This document shows positions 51,931 to 60,932 of a DNA stretch of 64,000 bases, piece by piece. The notes below the pieces were generated by a model. It did not search any database. It saw only the letters and a program-made list of their open reading frames with translations, and was not told where the DNA came from. The stretch lies in contig DAMCZI010000020.1 in the NCBI GenBank assembly GCA_032095175.1, positions 27,497 to 91,496 on the forward strand, given 5' to 3'. This DNA is from DAMCZI01 sp032095175 (GTDB taxonomy: Bacteria > Bacillota > Clostridia > Clostridiales > Caloramatoraceae). Within the stretch, counting starts at the first letter, position 1; each line of letters opens with the position of its first letter. The position numbers were made by a program, and so were the translations under genes.

Positions 51931-53121
51931 CTATATAAGTGAAAGTGCATCCTGAAGATCTTCAATTATATCATCTGCATCCTCAAGACCAACAGATATT
52001 CTAATCATGCTTTCTGAAAGCCCAAATTCCTCAAGCTGTTCCTTTGGGTATCCCCTGTGAGTCATTGCTGCAGGGTGCTCAATCAAGCTTTCACAATCTC
52101 CAAGGCTTACTGCTATCTTTAAAAGCTTAACTCCATTTACAACTCTCTTTGACTCTTCAAGTCCTCCAACAACCTCAAAGCTTATCATTGCTCCAAAGCC
52201 GTCCATCTGCTTCTTTGCAATTTCATGTCCTTCAAAGCTTTCAAGTCCAGGGTACATAACTCTTTTAACCTTTGGATGAGACTCTAAGAATTTTGCAACC
52301 TTCATTGCATTTTGCTCATGCTGTTTCATTCTTATAGGAAGAGTCTTTAATCCTCTTAAAAGAAGCCATGCATTAAATGGACTCATTGCTCCTCCAAATT
52401 CACACATATAATCAAACTTCAATTCCTGTATGTAATCGGCATCCTTTGAAACTGCAACTCCTCCAATTACATCTCCATGTCCACAGATGTACTTTGTTGT
52501 GCTGTGTACAACAACATCAACTCCAAGTGTAAGTGGTCTTTGGAAGTATGGTGATGCAAAGGTGTTATCAACAACAACCTTAACTCCCTTTGCCTTTGCA
52601 ATCTCAACAACCTTTCTAATATCGATAAGTGTTAAGTTTGGATTGCAAGGAGTTTCAAAGTATATAACCTTTGTATTCTCATCGATTAAATCATTTAAGG
52701 ATTCAGGATTTCTTAAATCCGCTGTTTTATGGTTTACATTATATTTTGCTAAAAGCTTATGTACAACACTAAAGGTTGAACCGTAAACAGTTCTATGAAC
52801 AATTACATTATCATTTGGTCCTAATAGTGAGAAAAGTACTGAGCTTATTGCAGCCATACCTGAAGCAAAAGCAACTGCTCCACTACCTTCTTCAAGTGCT
52901 GCCATCTTATTTTCAAAAAGTCTTAATGTTGGGTTATTTCCCCTTGTGTACACGTAGTCATCACTTTGAAATGACATTACCTTATCTACATGATCAAGGT
53001 CATCAAACACAAAAGTAGATGTTTGAAATATTGGTGGATTCAATGCATTTGCTGGATTCTTTCCAGTTGCTCCTGCATGAATTGCCTTTGTAGCAAATTT
53101 ATAATTTTTATTCTTATCCAA
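51931..53121 (-). CDS. Cys/Met-metabolism PLP-dependent lyase (methionine gamma-lyase / cystathionine gamma-lyase type)
   Basis: The 396-residue protein has the full family pattern: YVYTRGNNPTLRLFENKMAA near residue 57, GSGAVAFASGMAAISSVL, DNTFASPYFQRPLTLG, and the PLP lysine in VVHSTTKYICGHGDVIGG near 210. The family cleaves or builds C-S bonds of methionine, homocysteine or cystathionine. At the place of the methionine-gamma-lyase cysteine (YGCTF) this protein has VYGSTF, so the substrate remains open. It lies last in the sulfur-nucleoside salvage group. The start is a TTG behind GGAGGGATAGG. Confidence 0.85.
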   Translation of the reverse strand: MDKNKNYKFATKAIHAGATGKNPANALNPPIFQTSTFVFDDLDHVDKVMSFQSDDYVYTRGNNPTLRLFENKMAALEEGSGAVAFASGMAAISSVLFSLLGPNDNVIVHRTVYGSTFSVVHKLLAKYNVNHKTADLRNPESLNDLIDENTKVIYFETPCNPNLTLIDIRKVVEIAKAKGVKVVVDNTFASPYFQRPLTLGVDVVVHSTTKYICGHGDVIGGVAVSKDADYIQELKFDYMCEFGGAMSPFNAWLLLRGLKTLPIRMKQHEQNAMKVAKFLESHPKVKRVMYPGLESFEGHEIAKKQMDGFGAMISFEVVGGLEESKRVVNGVKLLKIAVSLGDCESLIEHPAAMTHRGYPKEQLEEFGLSESMIRISVGLEDADDIIEDLQDALSLI

Positions 53122-53219
53122 AACCTATCCCTCCATTTATCATAATGTACACTAAATTTCACGATTCATAGATTCATATTGTATCAGATTTCAATTAACA
53201 TTATTAATATTAGCTGTCA

Positions 53220-53876
53220 CTATCTTCTCTGACCATATTTGTTAAGATAGAAATTTCTCATTGCATCTATTTCACTCTGCTGAAGTTCAACCACTCCACC
53301 ATAAAGCTGCGCAAACAATGTTGCCTTAGCTGACTTTTCAACTACTGCAGCTACCTTTAAAGTTTCCTTTAAATCCTTTGATGCTGCGACACATCCATGG
53401 TTTGCAAGGATTGCAGCGTTTCTATTCTCCAATGCCTTAACTGCTGCCACTCCTAATTCTGGTGTTCCTGGAAGTGCATATTCACTAACCCTTACATCTC
53501 CTCCAACTATCTGAACAAGGTCCTCAGCAGCACCAGGTATTGGCTTTCTTGCTATTGCCATTGCAGTGCAGTATTCACTGTGAGTATGTACAACTGCATT
53601 AACATCACATCTTGACTTATAGATAGCACCATGAAGTCCAAACTCTATTGAAGGAACTCTATCACCATCAATAACGTTTCCATTGAAATCCATTATAACT
53701 ATATCCTCAACCTTTATAGTGTCATAATCCATACCACTAGGTGTTATAGCCATTAAATCCTCACCAGGAATCCTTGCACTTACATTACCCCATGTTCCAA
53801 CTACAAGATGGGAACCTGCCATCTTCATTCCTGCTTCCATTACTTCTCTTCTTACCTTTTCATACTTGATTTCCAT
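53220..53876 (-). CDS. Class II aldolase (fuculose-1-phosphate aldolase family), probable 5-(methylthio)ribulose/5-deoxyribulose-1-phosphate aldolase
   Basis: The 218-residue protein shows the class II aldolase/adducin fold with GTWGNVSARIPGEDLMAITP and PSIEFGLHGAIY (catalytic Glu). The zinc-binding HTHSEYCTAM is near residue 94 and ILANHGCVAAS near 155. Family members cleave ketose-1-phosphates to DHAP and an aldehyde. Next to MtnA and a nucleoside phosphorylase, the likely substrate is methylthioribulose-1-phosphate or 5-deoxyribulose-1-phosphate, as in the DHAP shunt. This is an inference from gene order. Start ATG behind AGGAGGGG. Confidence 0.88.
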   Translation of the reverse strand: MEIKYEKVRREVMEAGMKMAGSHLVVGTWGNVSARIPGEDLMAITPSGMDYDTIKVEDIVIMDFNGNVIDGDRVPSIEFGLHGAIYKSRCDVNAVVHTHSEYCTAMAIARKPIPGAAEDLVQIVGGDVRVSEYALPGTPELGVAAVKALENRNAAILANHGCVAASKDLKETLKVAAVVEKSAKATLFAQLYGGVVELQQSEIDAMRNFYLNKYGQRR

Positions 53877-53941
53877 AGTTATGTCCCCTCCTAATACATA
53901 TTATCCTAAATATATATAGTTTTTATTATTTGATATTTAAG

Positions 53942-54003
53942 GAGCTGTCACACAAAGAAAGGTTATGTCTTATCTAGAGGTAACAGATGCAGTGTGACAG
54001 CCC
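53942..54003. repeat. Family C repeat, short form
   Basis: GAGCTGTCACAC and GTGTGACAGCCC form the outer stem, and the interior keeps AAAGAAAGGTTATG and GAGGTAACAG of the long form without the inner hairpin. It lies between the ECF S-component gene and the aldolase gene. Confidence 0.65.
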
Positions 54004-54016
54004 ATTTACATTCTAA

Positions 54017-54814
54017 TTATTGAAAGAACTCTGAAATTAAAAGTCCAACAATTCCAATACCAGCAACTGTAACTACATTTGTAAGTCCAGCTTTGCTTTC
54101 AAATCCAGCCTGAAAAAGAGCCTGTCCACCACCAAGAGCTAAAACAAGTCCAAATATTAAACCAAATAGTACTGAAGCTGTCATCAATACTGCTCCTATT
54201 CTTGCCTTGCTTCCTGTTCTTGGTAGATCCTCTTCATTCATAATATCTGTCCATAATAAGTCCCACTTCTTTATTCTAGGATATAAAACAATAAGTAGTG
54301 GAATACCTAATGCTAATGATGGCACAATGTTGTTTAATGTTATTATAGTTCCAAGTGCTGCAAAAGGAACCATCTTTAAGAACTCAAGTCCCCAGGCAAT
54401 AATAAGGGCACATCCCATTGAGCCCATTATAGCTGAAACTACATAAGCAAATATCTTTCTTCCTGATTTAAGGTTTGGTTCATTGTCATCGCTGCTAACT
54501 AATCCAAGGTTAGTCCATAGCTTATAAGGAATATAAGCAAACATGAAGTTTCCAACAAAACCAAATATACTTCCTACTCCAAGTGAACCAAAGAAGTCTC
54601 CTATTAAGTTACCAATAGCTGAACCCCATGCACCTGCTGGTCCAAAGAGTAATCCAAGAACTACTGGCATTGCACTTGCAGGTCTGAATTCAGTTATTCC
54701 AGGAATAAGAACAAATCCCTTGAATGGAATTAAAACTGCTGCATATATACCAGCACAAAGAGCAACAAGAACTACCATTTTGGTATACTTCCACATTCTA
54801 AATACATCTTTCAT
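54017..54814 (-). CDS. ECF transporter substrate-binding (S) component, substrate unassigned
   Basis: The 265-residue membrane protein has six to seven helices and the S-component-like RPASAMPVVLGLLFGPAGAW near residue 43, continuing GSAIGNLIGDFFGS. A C-terminal extension with one or two more helices (about 210-262) is unusual for the typical ~180-200-residue S component. The operon encodes its own ATPase and EcfT proteins, so this is a dedicated importer. Neighbouring salvage enzymes point to methylthio- or 5-deoxy-nucleosides or riboses as substrates. The homology signal is moderate and the substrate is an inference. Ribosome site GGGGG. Confidence 0.75.
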   Translation of the reverse strand: MKDVFRMWKYTKMVVLVALCAGIYAAVLIPFKGFVLIPGITEFRPASAMPVVLGLLFGPAGAWGSAIGNLIGDFFGSLGVGSIFGFVGNFMFAYIPYKLWTNLGLVSSDDNEPNLKSGRKIFAYVVSAIMGSMGCALIIAWGLEFLKMVPFAALGTIITLNNIVPSLALGIPLLIVLYPRIKKWDLLWTDIMNEEDLPRTGSKARIGAVLMTASVLFGLIFGLVLALGGGQALFQAGFESKAGLTNVVTVAGIGIVGLLISEFFQ

Positions 54815-54951
54815 TGTTAAACCCCCAATTCAATTTCATAAATTTCTACAAACAAAACTACAAGGCTAAGTTACTAAATTACAAATCAAAATTTAGATAT
54901 AAAATCATATAATTTTATTTATTCAATTTTTTCAACGGGATAGTTCTGTAT

Positions 54952-55060
54952 GTTTCGCATAAATGACTCTAAATTGCCTAACCCAAAACATTTATGCGAA
55001 ATCATATTCCTTGATTCATTAATCGTACATTACTCAATCTAAAATCTATAGTACGATTAA
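54952..55060. repeat. Family B double-hairpin repeat, copy 5
   Basis: This is the best-preserved copy. TGTTTCGCATAAATG pairs with CATTTATGCGAAA, followed by the linker ATCATATTCCTTGATTC, and ATTAATCGTAC (55017-55027) pairs with GTACGATTAAT (55050-55060). It ends six bases before the phosphorylase stop. Confidence 0.8.
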
Positions 55061-55065
55061 TATAA

Positions 55066-55836
55066 TTAAAGTTTCATTGTACTGCTACTGCATTTACAAT
55101 TGTCCTGATTTAACGCACCTGAAAATACCTTTAAAAATGCTCCAGTTATATTTTCTTTGTTCTTATTCATTGCACCTTGAATATCATGAAGTGTTATATC
55201 CTTACCTTTAATTCCCGTACACCAATTAGTTATGATTCCTACTGCTGCATAGCACATTCCAAGTTCCTTAGCTAACACAACCTCAGGCACGTTAGTCATT
55301 CCTACAACATCACCCCCAATATTTTTATACATCTGAATTTCAGTACCTGTCTCAAACCTTGGGCCTTCGGTGCAAACATAAACACCCTCTCCCTTGATGT
55401 CCATTGACATTTCCTTTGCAGCCTCATAGAATTTGTTTCTTAAGTTAGTACAGTAAGGATCGCTCATGTCTGTATGTATTACTCCCTCTTCTCCACCTTC
55501 ATAGAAGGTTATAGGCCTTACCTTTGTAAAATCAAGGAAGTCATTTATAACAACAACATCCCCTGGTGCAAATTTTTCATTACATGAACCAACTGCAGCA
55601 GTAGCATATATATATTTAACACCAAGCTCCTGCAGTGCCTTCATGTTAGCCCTATAATTTATAAGATGAGGGGGCACTGAATGTCCCTTACCATGCCTTG
55701 CCAAAAAAACAATCTCTTCTCCATTTATTTCAACGATATCAACAAATGCATCTCCATACTTTGTATTTACAACCTTAGAATAGCTTTTACCCGAAACATT
55801 ATAGACTCCAGTTCCACCAATAATCGCCTTTTCCAT
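55066..55836 (-). CDS. MTAP/PNP-family nucleoside phosphorylase, probably 6-oxopurine-specific (methylthioinosine phosphorylase type)
   Basis: The 256-residue protein begins AIIGGTGVYNVSGKSYSK and has FLARHGKGHSVPPHLINYRA, ATAAVGSCNEKFAPGDVVV, VCTEGPRFETGTEIQMYKN and VGMTNVPEVVLAKELGMCYA, the class of trimeric MTAP/PNPs. In human MTAP the segment after this reads TDYD, with the Asp residues contacting adenine; here it is ITNWCTG, with Asn as in 6-oxopurine PNPs. The neighbouring MtaD-type deaminase would make the matching inosine analogue. The product would be methylthioribose- or 5-deoxyribose-1-phosphate and hypoxanthine. I chose the ATG at 55836 (AAGGAGG seven bases upstream); 55839 is possible. 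Confidence 0.87.
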   Translation of the reverse strand: MEKAIIGGTGVYNVSGKSYSKVVNTKYGDAFVDIVEINGEEIVFLARHGKGHSVPPHLINYRANMKALQELGVKYIYATAAVGSCNEKFAPGDVVVINDFLDFTKVRPITFYEGGEEGVIHTDMSDPYCTNLRNKFYEAAKEMSMDIKGEGVYVCTEGPRFETGTEIQMYKNIGGDVVGMTNVPEVVLAKELGMCYAAVGIITNWCTGIKGKDITLHDIQGAMNKNKENITGAFLKVFSGALNQDNCKCSSSTMKL

Positions 55837-55888
55837 CATTATTCCTCCTTCAAATCTTTCTATATCGTAATTTAACAAATTCCATTGA

Positions 55889-56650
55889 TTAACTTATAAT
55901 CCCCTTAACCTTTGCAAATATAGATAATCCTATTACTATAACTACCCCTATCATTAATACAGCATCCTTTGGAGTAATTTTTATTTCAAGATAGTTTGTT
56001 CTATTATTACTATACCCAAATCCCTTTGATTCAAGTGCCATCGAAAACACGTTTGTTCCTCTTATTACCGATACAAATGTAGGAATAAGAAGCGGAACAT
56101 ACTTTTTAACCTTTTCAAATATGGAGCCTGAGTCAAGGTCTAGTCCCCTTGATTTCTGTGCCTGGGTTATTGTATAGCTGGTTGCAACTATTGTAGGTAC
56201 AAGTCTTAATGCAGTTGAAAATGCAAAGGCTCCTCTATATGGCACCTTAATCTTTACAAGTCCAATTGCAATTTCCTCCATCTTTGTAGTGGATAGAAAT
56301 ATCATACCGGATACAATCATTACATCAAATTTAATACCTGTTGCAATACCCAAAAGAAGTCCCTCAAGGGTTATAGGTCCTAAAAGCCTTGTACTTCCCT
56401 TTCCTGTTAAGGACCACATTACTATTGATAAAAGGGCTATCATAAATAGTATTACTCTTATACGCTTCAAATTAGAAAGGGCTTTGCCTAAAAAACCATA
56501 GAAAATTATAACAACACCTATTACACAAAGTGCAGCAAGTGAACTAAACATAAGTGTTACTACGAAGGAACCCAGCATAATAAGCATCTTTGTTCTTGGA
56601 TCAAGCTTATGAACAAAGGTATCCTTATCTAAATATAAAAACATGTCCAT
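55889..56650 (-). CDS. ecfT: ECF transporter transmembrane (T) component
   Basis: The 253-residue membrane protein has the CbiQ/EcfT pattern: KLDPRTKMLIMLGSFVV near the N-terminus, and two coupling motifs, AQKSRGLDLDSG near residue 165 and ALESKGFGYSN near 212. It couples the ATPases with the S component. The gene lies between the fused ATPase gene (one base apart) and the phosphorylase gene, so it forms one transport system with the S component at 54.0 kb. The ribosome site AGAGGTG is nine bases before the ATG. Confidence 0.9.
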   Translation of the reverse strand: MDMFLYLDKDTFVHKLDPRTKMLIMLGSFVVTLMFSSLAALCVIGVVIIFYGFLGKALSNLKRIRVILFMIALLSIVMWSLTGKGSTRLLGPITLEGLLLGIATGIKFDVMIVSGMIFLSTTKMEEIAIGLVKIKVPYRGAFAFSTALRLVPTIVATSYTITQAQKSRGLDLDSGSIFEKVKKYVPLLIPTFVSVIRGTNVFSMALESKGFGYSNNRTNYLEIKITPKDAVLMIGVVIVIGLSIFAKVKGIIS

Positions 56651-56651
56651 A

Positions 56652-58382
56652 TTATTTCACCTCTTTAGTAAGCATTTTCATTTCATCAACTGATAAAACC
56701 GTTTTTCCGAGCATATTGCTTAATGATACGATATGTGGTGTTTTAAGGTATGAATCTAAAAGCTCCTCTTCTCTTTTAAACACATCCCTTGTTCTTCCAT
56801 ACATGCTTAAAAGGCCTTCCTTAACAACAGCAACCTTATGTGCATATTCCGCAACAACCCACATCGTATGGGTGATAATAATAATGGTATGCCCGCTTTC
56901 ATTTAATTTTTTAACAAGCTCCATCATCTGTCTCTGTTCCTTATAATCAAGTCCAGTTGTTGGTTCATCAAGTATTATAACCTTTGGTCTTGCAGAGAGT
57001 ATTGATGCAACAGCAATTCTCTGTCTTTCACCCTTTGTAAGTGAGAATGGGTCTTCCTTTTCATACCCTTCCATATCAACAGATTTCAATGCTTCCTTTA
57101 CCCTTGAATCGATTTCTTCCTTTGAACATCCTCTTATCTTTGGGCTAAAGGCTACCTCATCATAAACTGTATCAGCAAATATCTGATGATCAGGGTTCTG
57201 GAATGCATAACCAACCTGCTTTCCTATTTCATAGATGCTTGTATTCTTTGTATCCATTCCACCTACAACGACATTTCCAGCTGTTGGAGTTAAAAGTCCA
57301 TTTAGATGCTTAACAAGAGTTGTCTTACCACTTCCATTATGTCCAAGAACTGCAAGGAACTCGCCCTTTCTTACTTGTAGGTCAATTCCCTTTAAAACCT
57401 TATTTCCGTTTTGATATGTATGCTCAAGATTCTTTACGTCAATCAGTACCTCTCCATATGAGGCTTCTCTTTCATCTTCCTTTTTTATTAGGGCATTATA
57501 CTTATCTTCATCTATTTTTAGATTTAGTTTTTCAAATTTTTCATACCCTTCTTCAGGTGTAAGAGGCAGATCTTCCCTGCCTAAATTTGAAACCTCTTTA
57601 AAATACTTTGGAACTTGTAGGGACATTATTCCTATTTTATCTGTCAGCTCTATTTCCTTTAAAATATCCTGAGGCTTTCCATCCCTTAATATGTTCCCAT
57701 TTTCCATAATAATAAGTCTGTCTGCATTAAGAGCCTCTTCAGTTTCATGCTCAATAATTACAAGTGTAAGCTCTTTACTTTCATGAAGCTCCTTTGCAAT
57801 ATTAAATATCCCAAGTTTTCCAAGTGGATCAAGGTCAGTTGTAGGCTCATCCATACATACTATTTTAGGTTGCGTTGCAAGAACTGATCCTATTGCAAGC
57901 CTCTGTTTTTGTCCACCAGAAAGGGTTGATGGCTGCCTGTCCTCAAAGCCCTCAAGCTTTACCACCCTTAAAATCTTTTCTATTCTCTTTTCTATTTCAT
58001 CCCTTGGAACCCCAAAGTTTTCAGGCCCAAAGGCAATCTCAAGCTTTGTATTTGTAGAAAAGAGCTGGGATTCAAAGTCCTGAAAAACAAGTCCTATGCT
58101 TTTTGCATTTCCACTTACATTTAAATCCTTTACCTTTTTCCCATCCACATATACTTCGCCATTGTACTGTCCCCTTATAAAATGGGGTATAAGTCCATTT
58201 AAGCAGTTGGCAAGCGTTGACTTACCAGCTCCACTTGGTCCCATAATAACTACAAACTGTCCCTGGTTTATATCAAGGTTTATATCATTAAGTGCTTGTC
58301 CCTCTTTTTGATCCTTATACTTAAAGGACAGATTCTTTATAGAAATGGCTTTTTCGCCCTTTACATCAAGTCTTTCCTCCAT
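56652..58382 (-). CDS. Fused double ECF ATPase (EcfA-EcfA')
   Basis: The 576-residue protein joins two ABC domains. The first has Walker A GPSGAGKST, signature LSGGQKQRLAIGS and Walker B IVCMDEPTTDLDP (residues ~10-240). The second has GHNGSGKTT, signature LTKGERQRIAVAS and VIILDEPTTGLD (about 315-550). The second signature departs from LSGGQ, so the two sites may not be equivalent. It energises the ECF importer and lies directly before ecfT. Start ATG behind CGGGGGTA. Confidence 0.93.
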   Translation of the reverse strand: MEERLDVKGEKAISIKNLSFKYKDQKEGQALNDINLDINQGQFVVIMGPSGAGKSTLANCLNGLIPHFIRGQYNGEVYVDGKKVKDLNVSGNAKSIGLVFQDFESQLFSTNTKLEIAFGPENFGVPRDEIEKRIEKILRVVKLEGFEDRQPSTLSGGQKQRLAIGSVLATQPKIVCMDEPTTDLDPLGKLGIFNIAKELHESKELTLVIIEHETEEALNADRLIIMENGNILRDGKPQDILKEIELTDKIGIMSLQVPKYFKEVSNLGREDLPLTPEEGYEKFEKLNLKIDEDKYNALIKKEDEREASYGEVLIDVKNLEHTYQNGNKVLKGIDLQVRKGEFLAVLGHNGSGKTTLVKHLNGLLTPTAGNVVVGGMDTKNTSIYEIGKQVGYAFQNPDHQIFADTVYDEVAFSPKIRGCSKEEIDSRVKEALKSVDMEGYEKEDPFSLTKGERQRIAVASILSARPKVIILDEPTTGLDYKEQRQMMELVKKLNESGHTIIIITHTMWVVAEYAHKVAVVKEGLLSMYGRTRDVFKREEELLDSYLKTPHIVSLSNMLGKTVLSVDEMKMLTKEVK

Positions 58383-58395
58383 TTTTATACCCCCG

Positions 58396-59436
58396 TTATT
58401 TAAGCTTTAGTATATTTTCCTTAAATGGCTTTCTTATAATTCCCTTCTCTGTAATTATTCCAGCAATGTTTTCATTAGGAGTAACATCAAAGGCTGGATT
58501 AAATACATCTATTCCCTCAGGTGCAACCCTGACTCCTCCTATGGTAGTTACCTCATCTATGCTTCTTTCCTCAATAACTATTCCCGCTCCTGTCTCAGTT
58601 TCAACATCTATTGTTGATGTAGGAGCAACTATATAAAATGGTACGTTGTATGCCTTTGCAATAACAGAAAGCATAAAGGTTCCTATTTTGTTAGCAGTAT
58701 CTCCATTAAGCGCAATTCTATCGGCTCCAACAAGTATTACATCAATCTTTCCGTCCCTGATAAGTGTTGCTGCAGCGTTATCTGGTATAAGCTTTGCTGG
58801 TATTTCTTCCTGAACAAGCTCCCATGCAGTAAGCTTTGCTCCCTGAAGTCTTGGTCTTGTTTCATCTGCATATACAAATATATTCTTTCCGGAATAATGT
58901 GCCTTTCTTATAACTCCTAATGCAGTTCCCCATCCTGCAGTTGCAAGAGCTCCTGTGTTGCAGTGAGTTAATATTGTTCCATTTTGAGGAACGATTTCAT
59001 TTCCGTTCTCAGCCATTTTCTTATTTATCTCAATATCATCCTTTAATATTGTGTCAGCCTCATCCTTTACAGCACTTATGATATCGCAAACACTTTTCTG
59101 TGAATTCTTTTCAATCATTCCTCTCATCCTCTTAACAGCCCACATAAGGTTTACTGCTGTAGGCCTTGAGTTATAAAGTACAGTACAAGCATTCTCAAGG
59201 TTTTTTAAGAAGCTTTCCTTATCCATATCCTTATATTCCACTGCTGCAAGGTAAACTCCATATCCTGCTGCCACACCTATTGCAGGTGCTCCTCTTACAA
59301 CCATGTCCTTTATTGCAAAATCAACATCCTTGTAGGTGCTGCATTCAAACATCTCATAAACACCTGGTAATTTTCTCTGATCAATTAAAACCAGCTTACC
59401 ATCTTCGAAATAGACTGCATTAATCTGTTTTGCCAT
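58396..59436 (-). CDS. mtnA: S-methyl-5-thioribose-1-phosphate isomerase
   Basis: The 346-residue protein has RGAPAIGVAAGYGVYLAA near residue 50, the catalytic Cys in THCNTGALATAGWGTALG near 160, and the catalytic Asp in VGADRIALNGDTANKIGT near 237. It isomerises methylthioribose-1-phosphate (and 5-deoxyribose-1-phosphate in DHAP-shunt organisms) to the ribulose form. Motifs and length are fully canonical. No mtnB, mtnC or mtnD gene follows; a class II aldolase gene is present in their place. Start ATG behind GGGAGG. Confidence 0.95.
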   Translation of the reverse strand: MAKQINAVYFEDGKLVLIDQRKLPGVYEMFECSTYKDVDFAIKDMVVRGAPAIGVAAGYGVYLAAVEYKDMDKESFLKNLENACTVLYNSRPTAVNLMWAVKRMRGMIEKNSQKSVCDIISAVKDEADTILKDDIEINKKMAENGNEIVPQNGTILTHCNTGALATAGWGTALGVIRKAHYSGKNIFVYADETRPRLQGAKLTAWELVQEEIPAKLIPDNAAATLIRDGKIDVILVGADRIALNGDTANKIGTFMLSVIAKAYNVPFYIVAPTSTIDVETETGAGIVIEERSIDEVTTIGGVRVAPEGIDVFNPAFDVTPNENIAGIITEKGIIRKPFKENILKLK

Positions 59437-59457
59437 AAAAATTCCTCCCTTTGTAAA

Positions 59458-59613
59458 AGACTATCTCATAAAAAGTCTGTCCCTTATATGCACAGTAACA
59501 GGCACTTGAGTTATGAGTTATTCATTAAAATAAGATTGTTTATAGCTATTTTAATTTGAATAACTCATAACTCAAGAGCCTGTCACCTAGATACAATGGT
59601 GTGGGACAGCTCC
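59458..59613. repeat. Family C nested palindrome, copy 3
   Basis: The inner stem pairs GGCACTTGAGTTATGAGTTA with TAACTCATAACTCAAGAGCC, flanked by GTAACAGG and CCTGTCACC. The outer arms GTCTGTCCC and GGGACAGCTCC are shifted compared with the other copies. It lies between mtaD and mtnA within the operon. Confidence 0.75.
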
Positions 59614-59617
59614 TAAT

Positions 59618-60907
59618 TTATTTTCCCATTAATCTCTTTATGCATTTATCAACGTTGAAGAATACCTTTTCAACATCAACTGTCTTCATTTCTCTATTTT
59701 CCATAACTATTTTTCCATTTATTATAACTGTATCCACATCAGATGCCTGAGCTGAGTATGCAGCAGAAGATACAAGGTTATACGCTGGATAAAGATGAGG
59801 CTTATTTAAATCAAGCAATATTAAATCTGCCTTCTTTCCAACCTCTATTGAACCTGTCTCCTTTTCTAATCCAAGAGCCCTTGCTCCATTAATTGTTGCC
59901 ATTTCAACAGCCTTTGCTGCTGGCACTGAGGTTGGATCTCCGGTAACAGCCTTATTTACAATTGCAGCAAGGTTTATTTCTTCAAACATATTTAAATTGT
60001 TGTTGCTTGATGCTCCATCGGTTCCAAGAGCTACATTTATTCCTCTCTTAAGAAGCTTATCAACAGGAGCAAATCCATTTCCAAGCTTAAGATTGCTTCC
60101 TGGGTTGTTTACAACACTAACATTCTTTCTTGCCATTATCTCTATATCATCATCTGAAAGATGAACACAGTGGGCTGCTGCAACCTTTAAATCAAGAAGT
60201 CCCAAATCCTCCATATGCTTAATAGGGGATTTGCCATATTCCTTGTAGCTATCATCAACCTCTTTTTTGCTTTCAGAAAGGTGTGTATGTATTCCAACAT
60301 TTAATTCCTCTGCAAGCTTTATTACGCTTTTTATATAATCAGTCGAACAAGTATATGGAGCATGTGGTGCAACCATAACAGTTATTCTTCCATCACCCTG
60401 TTTGTGCCAGTTTTTATAAAGCTCACGTGTATCCTTAAATCTTACATCTCCCTCTGCACTTTGGCCCATCATGCCCCTTGCAAGCACAGCTCTTATTCCT
60501 GATTCATCAACTGCCCTTGCAGTATTCTCCATAAAGAAGTACATATCAGAAAAACATGTAACACCAGACTTTATGGATTCAACGATGCTTAACATTGAAC
60601 CCCAGTATACGTCTTCTGCTGTAAATTTGTCCTCTATTGGCCATATCTTTTCTGAAAGCCATTCCCAAAGAGGAAGATCATCTGCGTAGTTTCTTAAAAG
60701 GGACATAGCCATATGAGTATGGGAGTTTACAAGTCCTGGCATTAAAAGCTTGCCCTTTCCATCTATTATCTTGTCTGCATTAAAATCCTCTGGTATTTCA
60801 CCTATGTACTTGATTTTATCATCTTCTATTGCAACGCTTTTTTCACTATAGAATTCATTGTTATTGTTAACTGTTATCATTGAAATGTTTTTAATAAGTA
60901 TTTTCAT
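59618..60907 (-). CDS. mtaD: 5'-methylthioadenosine/S-adenosylhomocysteine deaminase
   Basis: The 429-residue amidohydrolase has VNSHTHMAMSLLRNYADDLP (metal HxH, about residues 60-80), LPLWEWLSEKIWPIE, VAPHAPYTCS, GIHTHLSES near 205 and LGTDGASSNNNLNMFEEI with the metal Asp. This pattern is specific for MTA/SAH deaminases, which convert MTA, SAH or 5'-deoxyadenosine to the inosine analogues. It is transcribed directly after the regulator gene and would supply a 6-oxopurine nucleoside to the phosphorylase of the operon. Start ATG behind AGGAGGG. Confidence 0.93.
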   Translation of the reverse strand: MKILIKNISMITVNNNNEFYSEKSVAIEDDKIKYIGEIPEDFNADKIIDGKGKLLMPGLVNSHTHMAMSLLRNYADDLPLWEWLSEKIWPIEDKFTAEDVYWGSMLSIVESIKSGVTCFSDMYFFMENTARAVDESGIRAVLARGMMGQSAEGDVRFKDTRELYKNWHKQGDGRITVMVAPHAPYTCSTDYIKSVIKLAEELNVGIHTHLSESKKEVDDSYKEYGKSPIKHMEDLGLLDLKVAAAHCVHLSDDDIEIMARKNVSVVNNPGSNLKLGNGFAPVDKLLKRGINVALGTDGASSNNNLNMFEEINLAAIVNKAVTGDPTSVPAAKAVEMATINGARALGLEKETGSIEVGKKADLILLDLNKPHLYPAYNLVSSAAYSAQASDVDTVIINGKIVMENREMKTVDVEKVFFNVDKCIKRLMGK

Positions 60908-60932
60908 TTTTACCCTCCTAAATATATTATTA

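Noticed and set aside
53122..53219. SAM riboswitch or T-box before the PLP lyase or in the salvage operon leader
   Set aside because: I looked for the conserved SAM-I and T-box sequences and stems upstream of the PLP lyase and gntR genes and saw none. The leader regions are too short.
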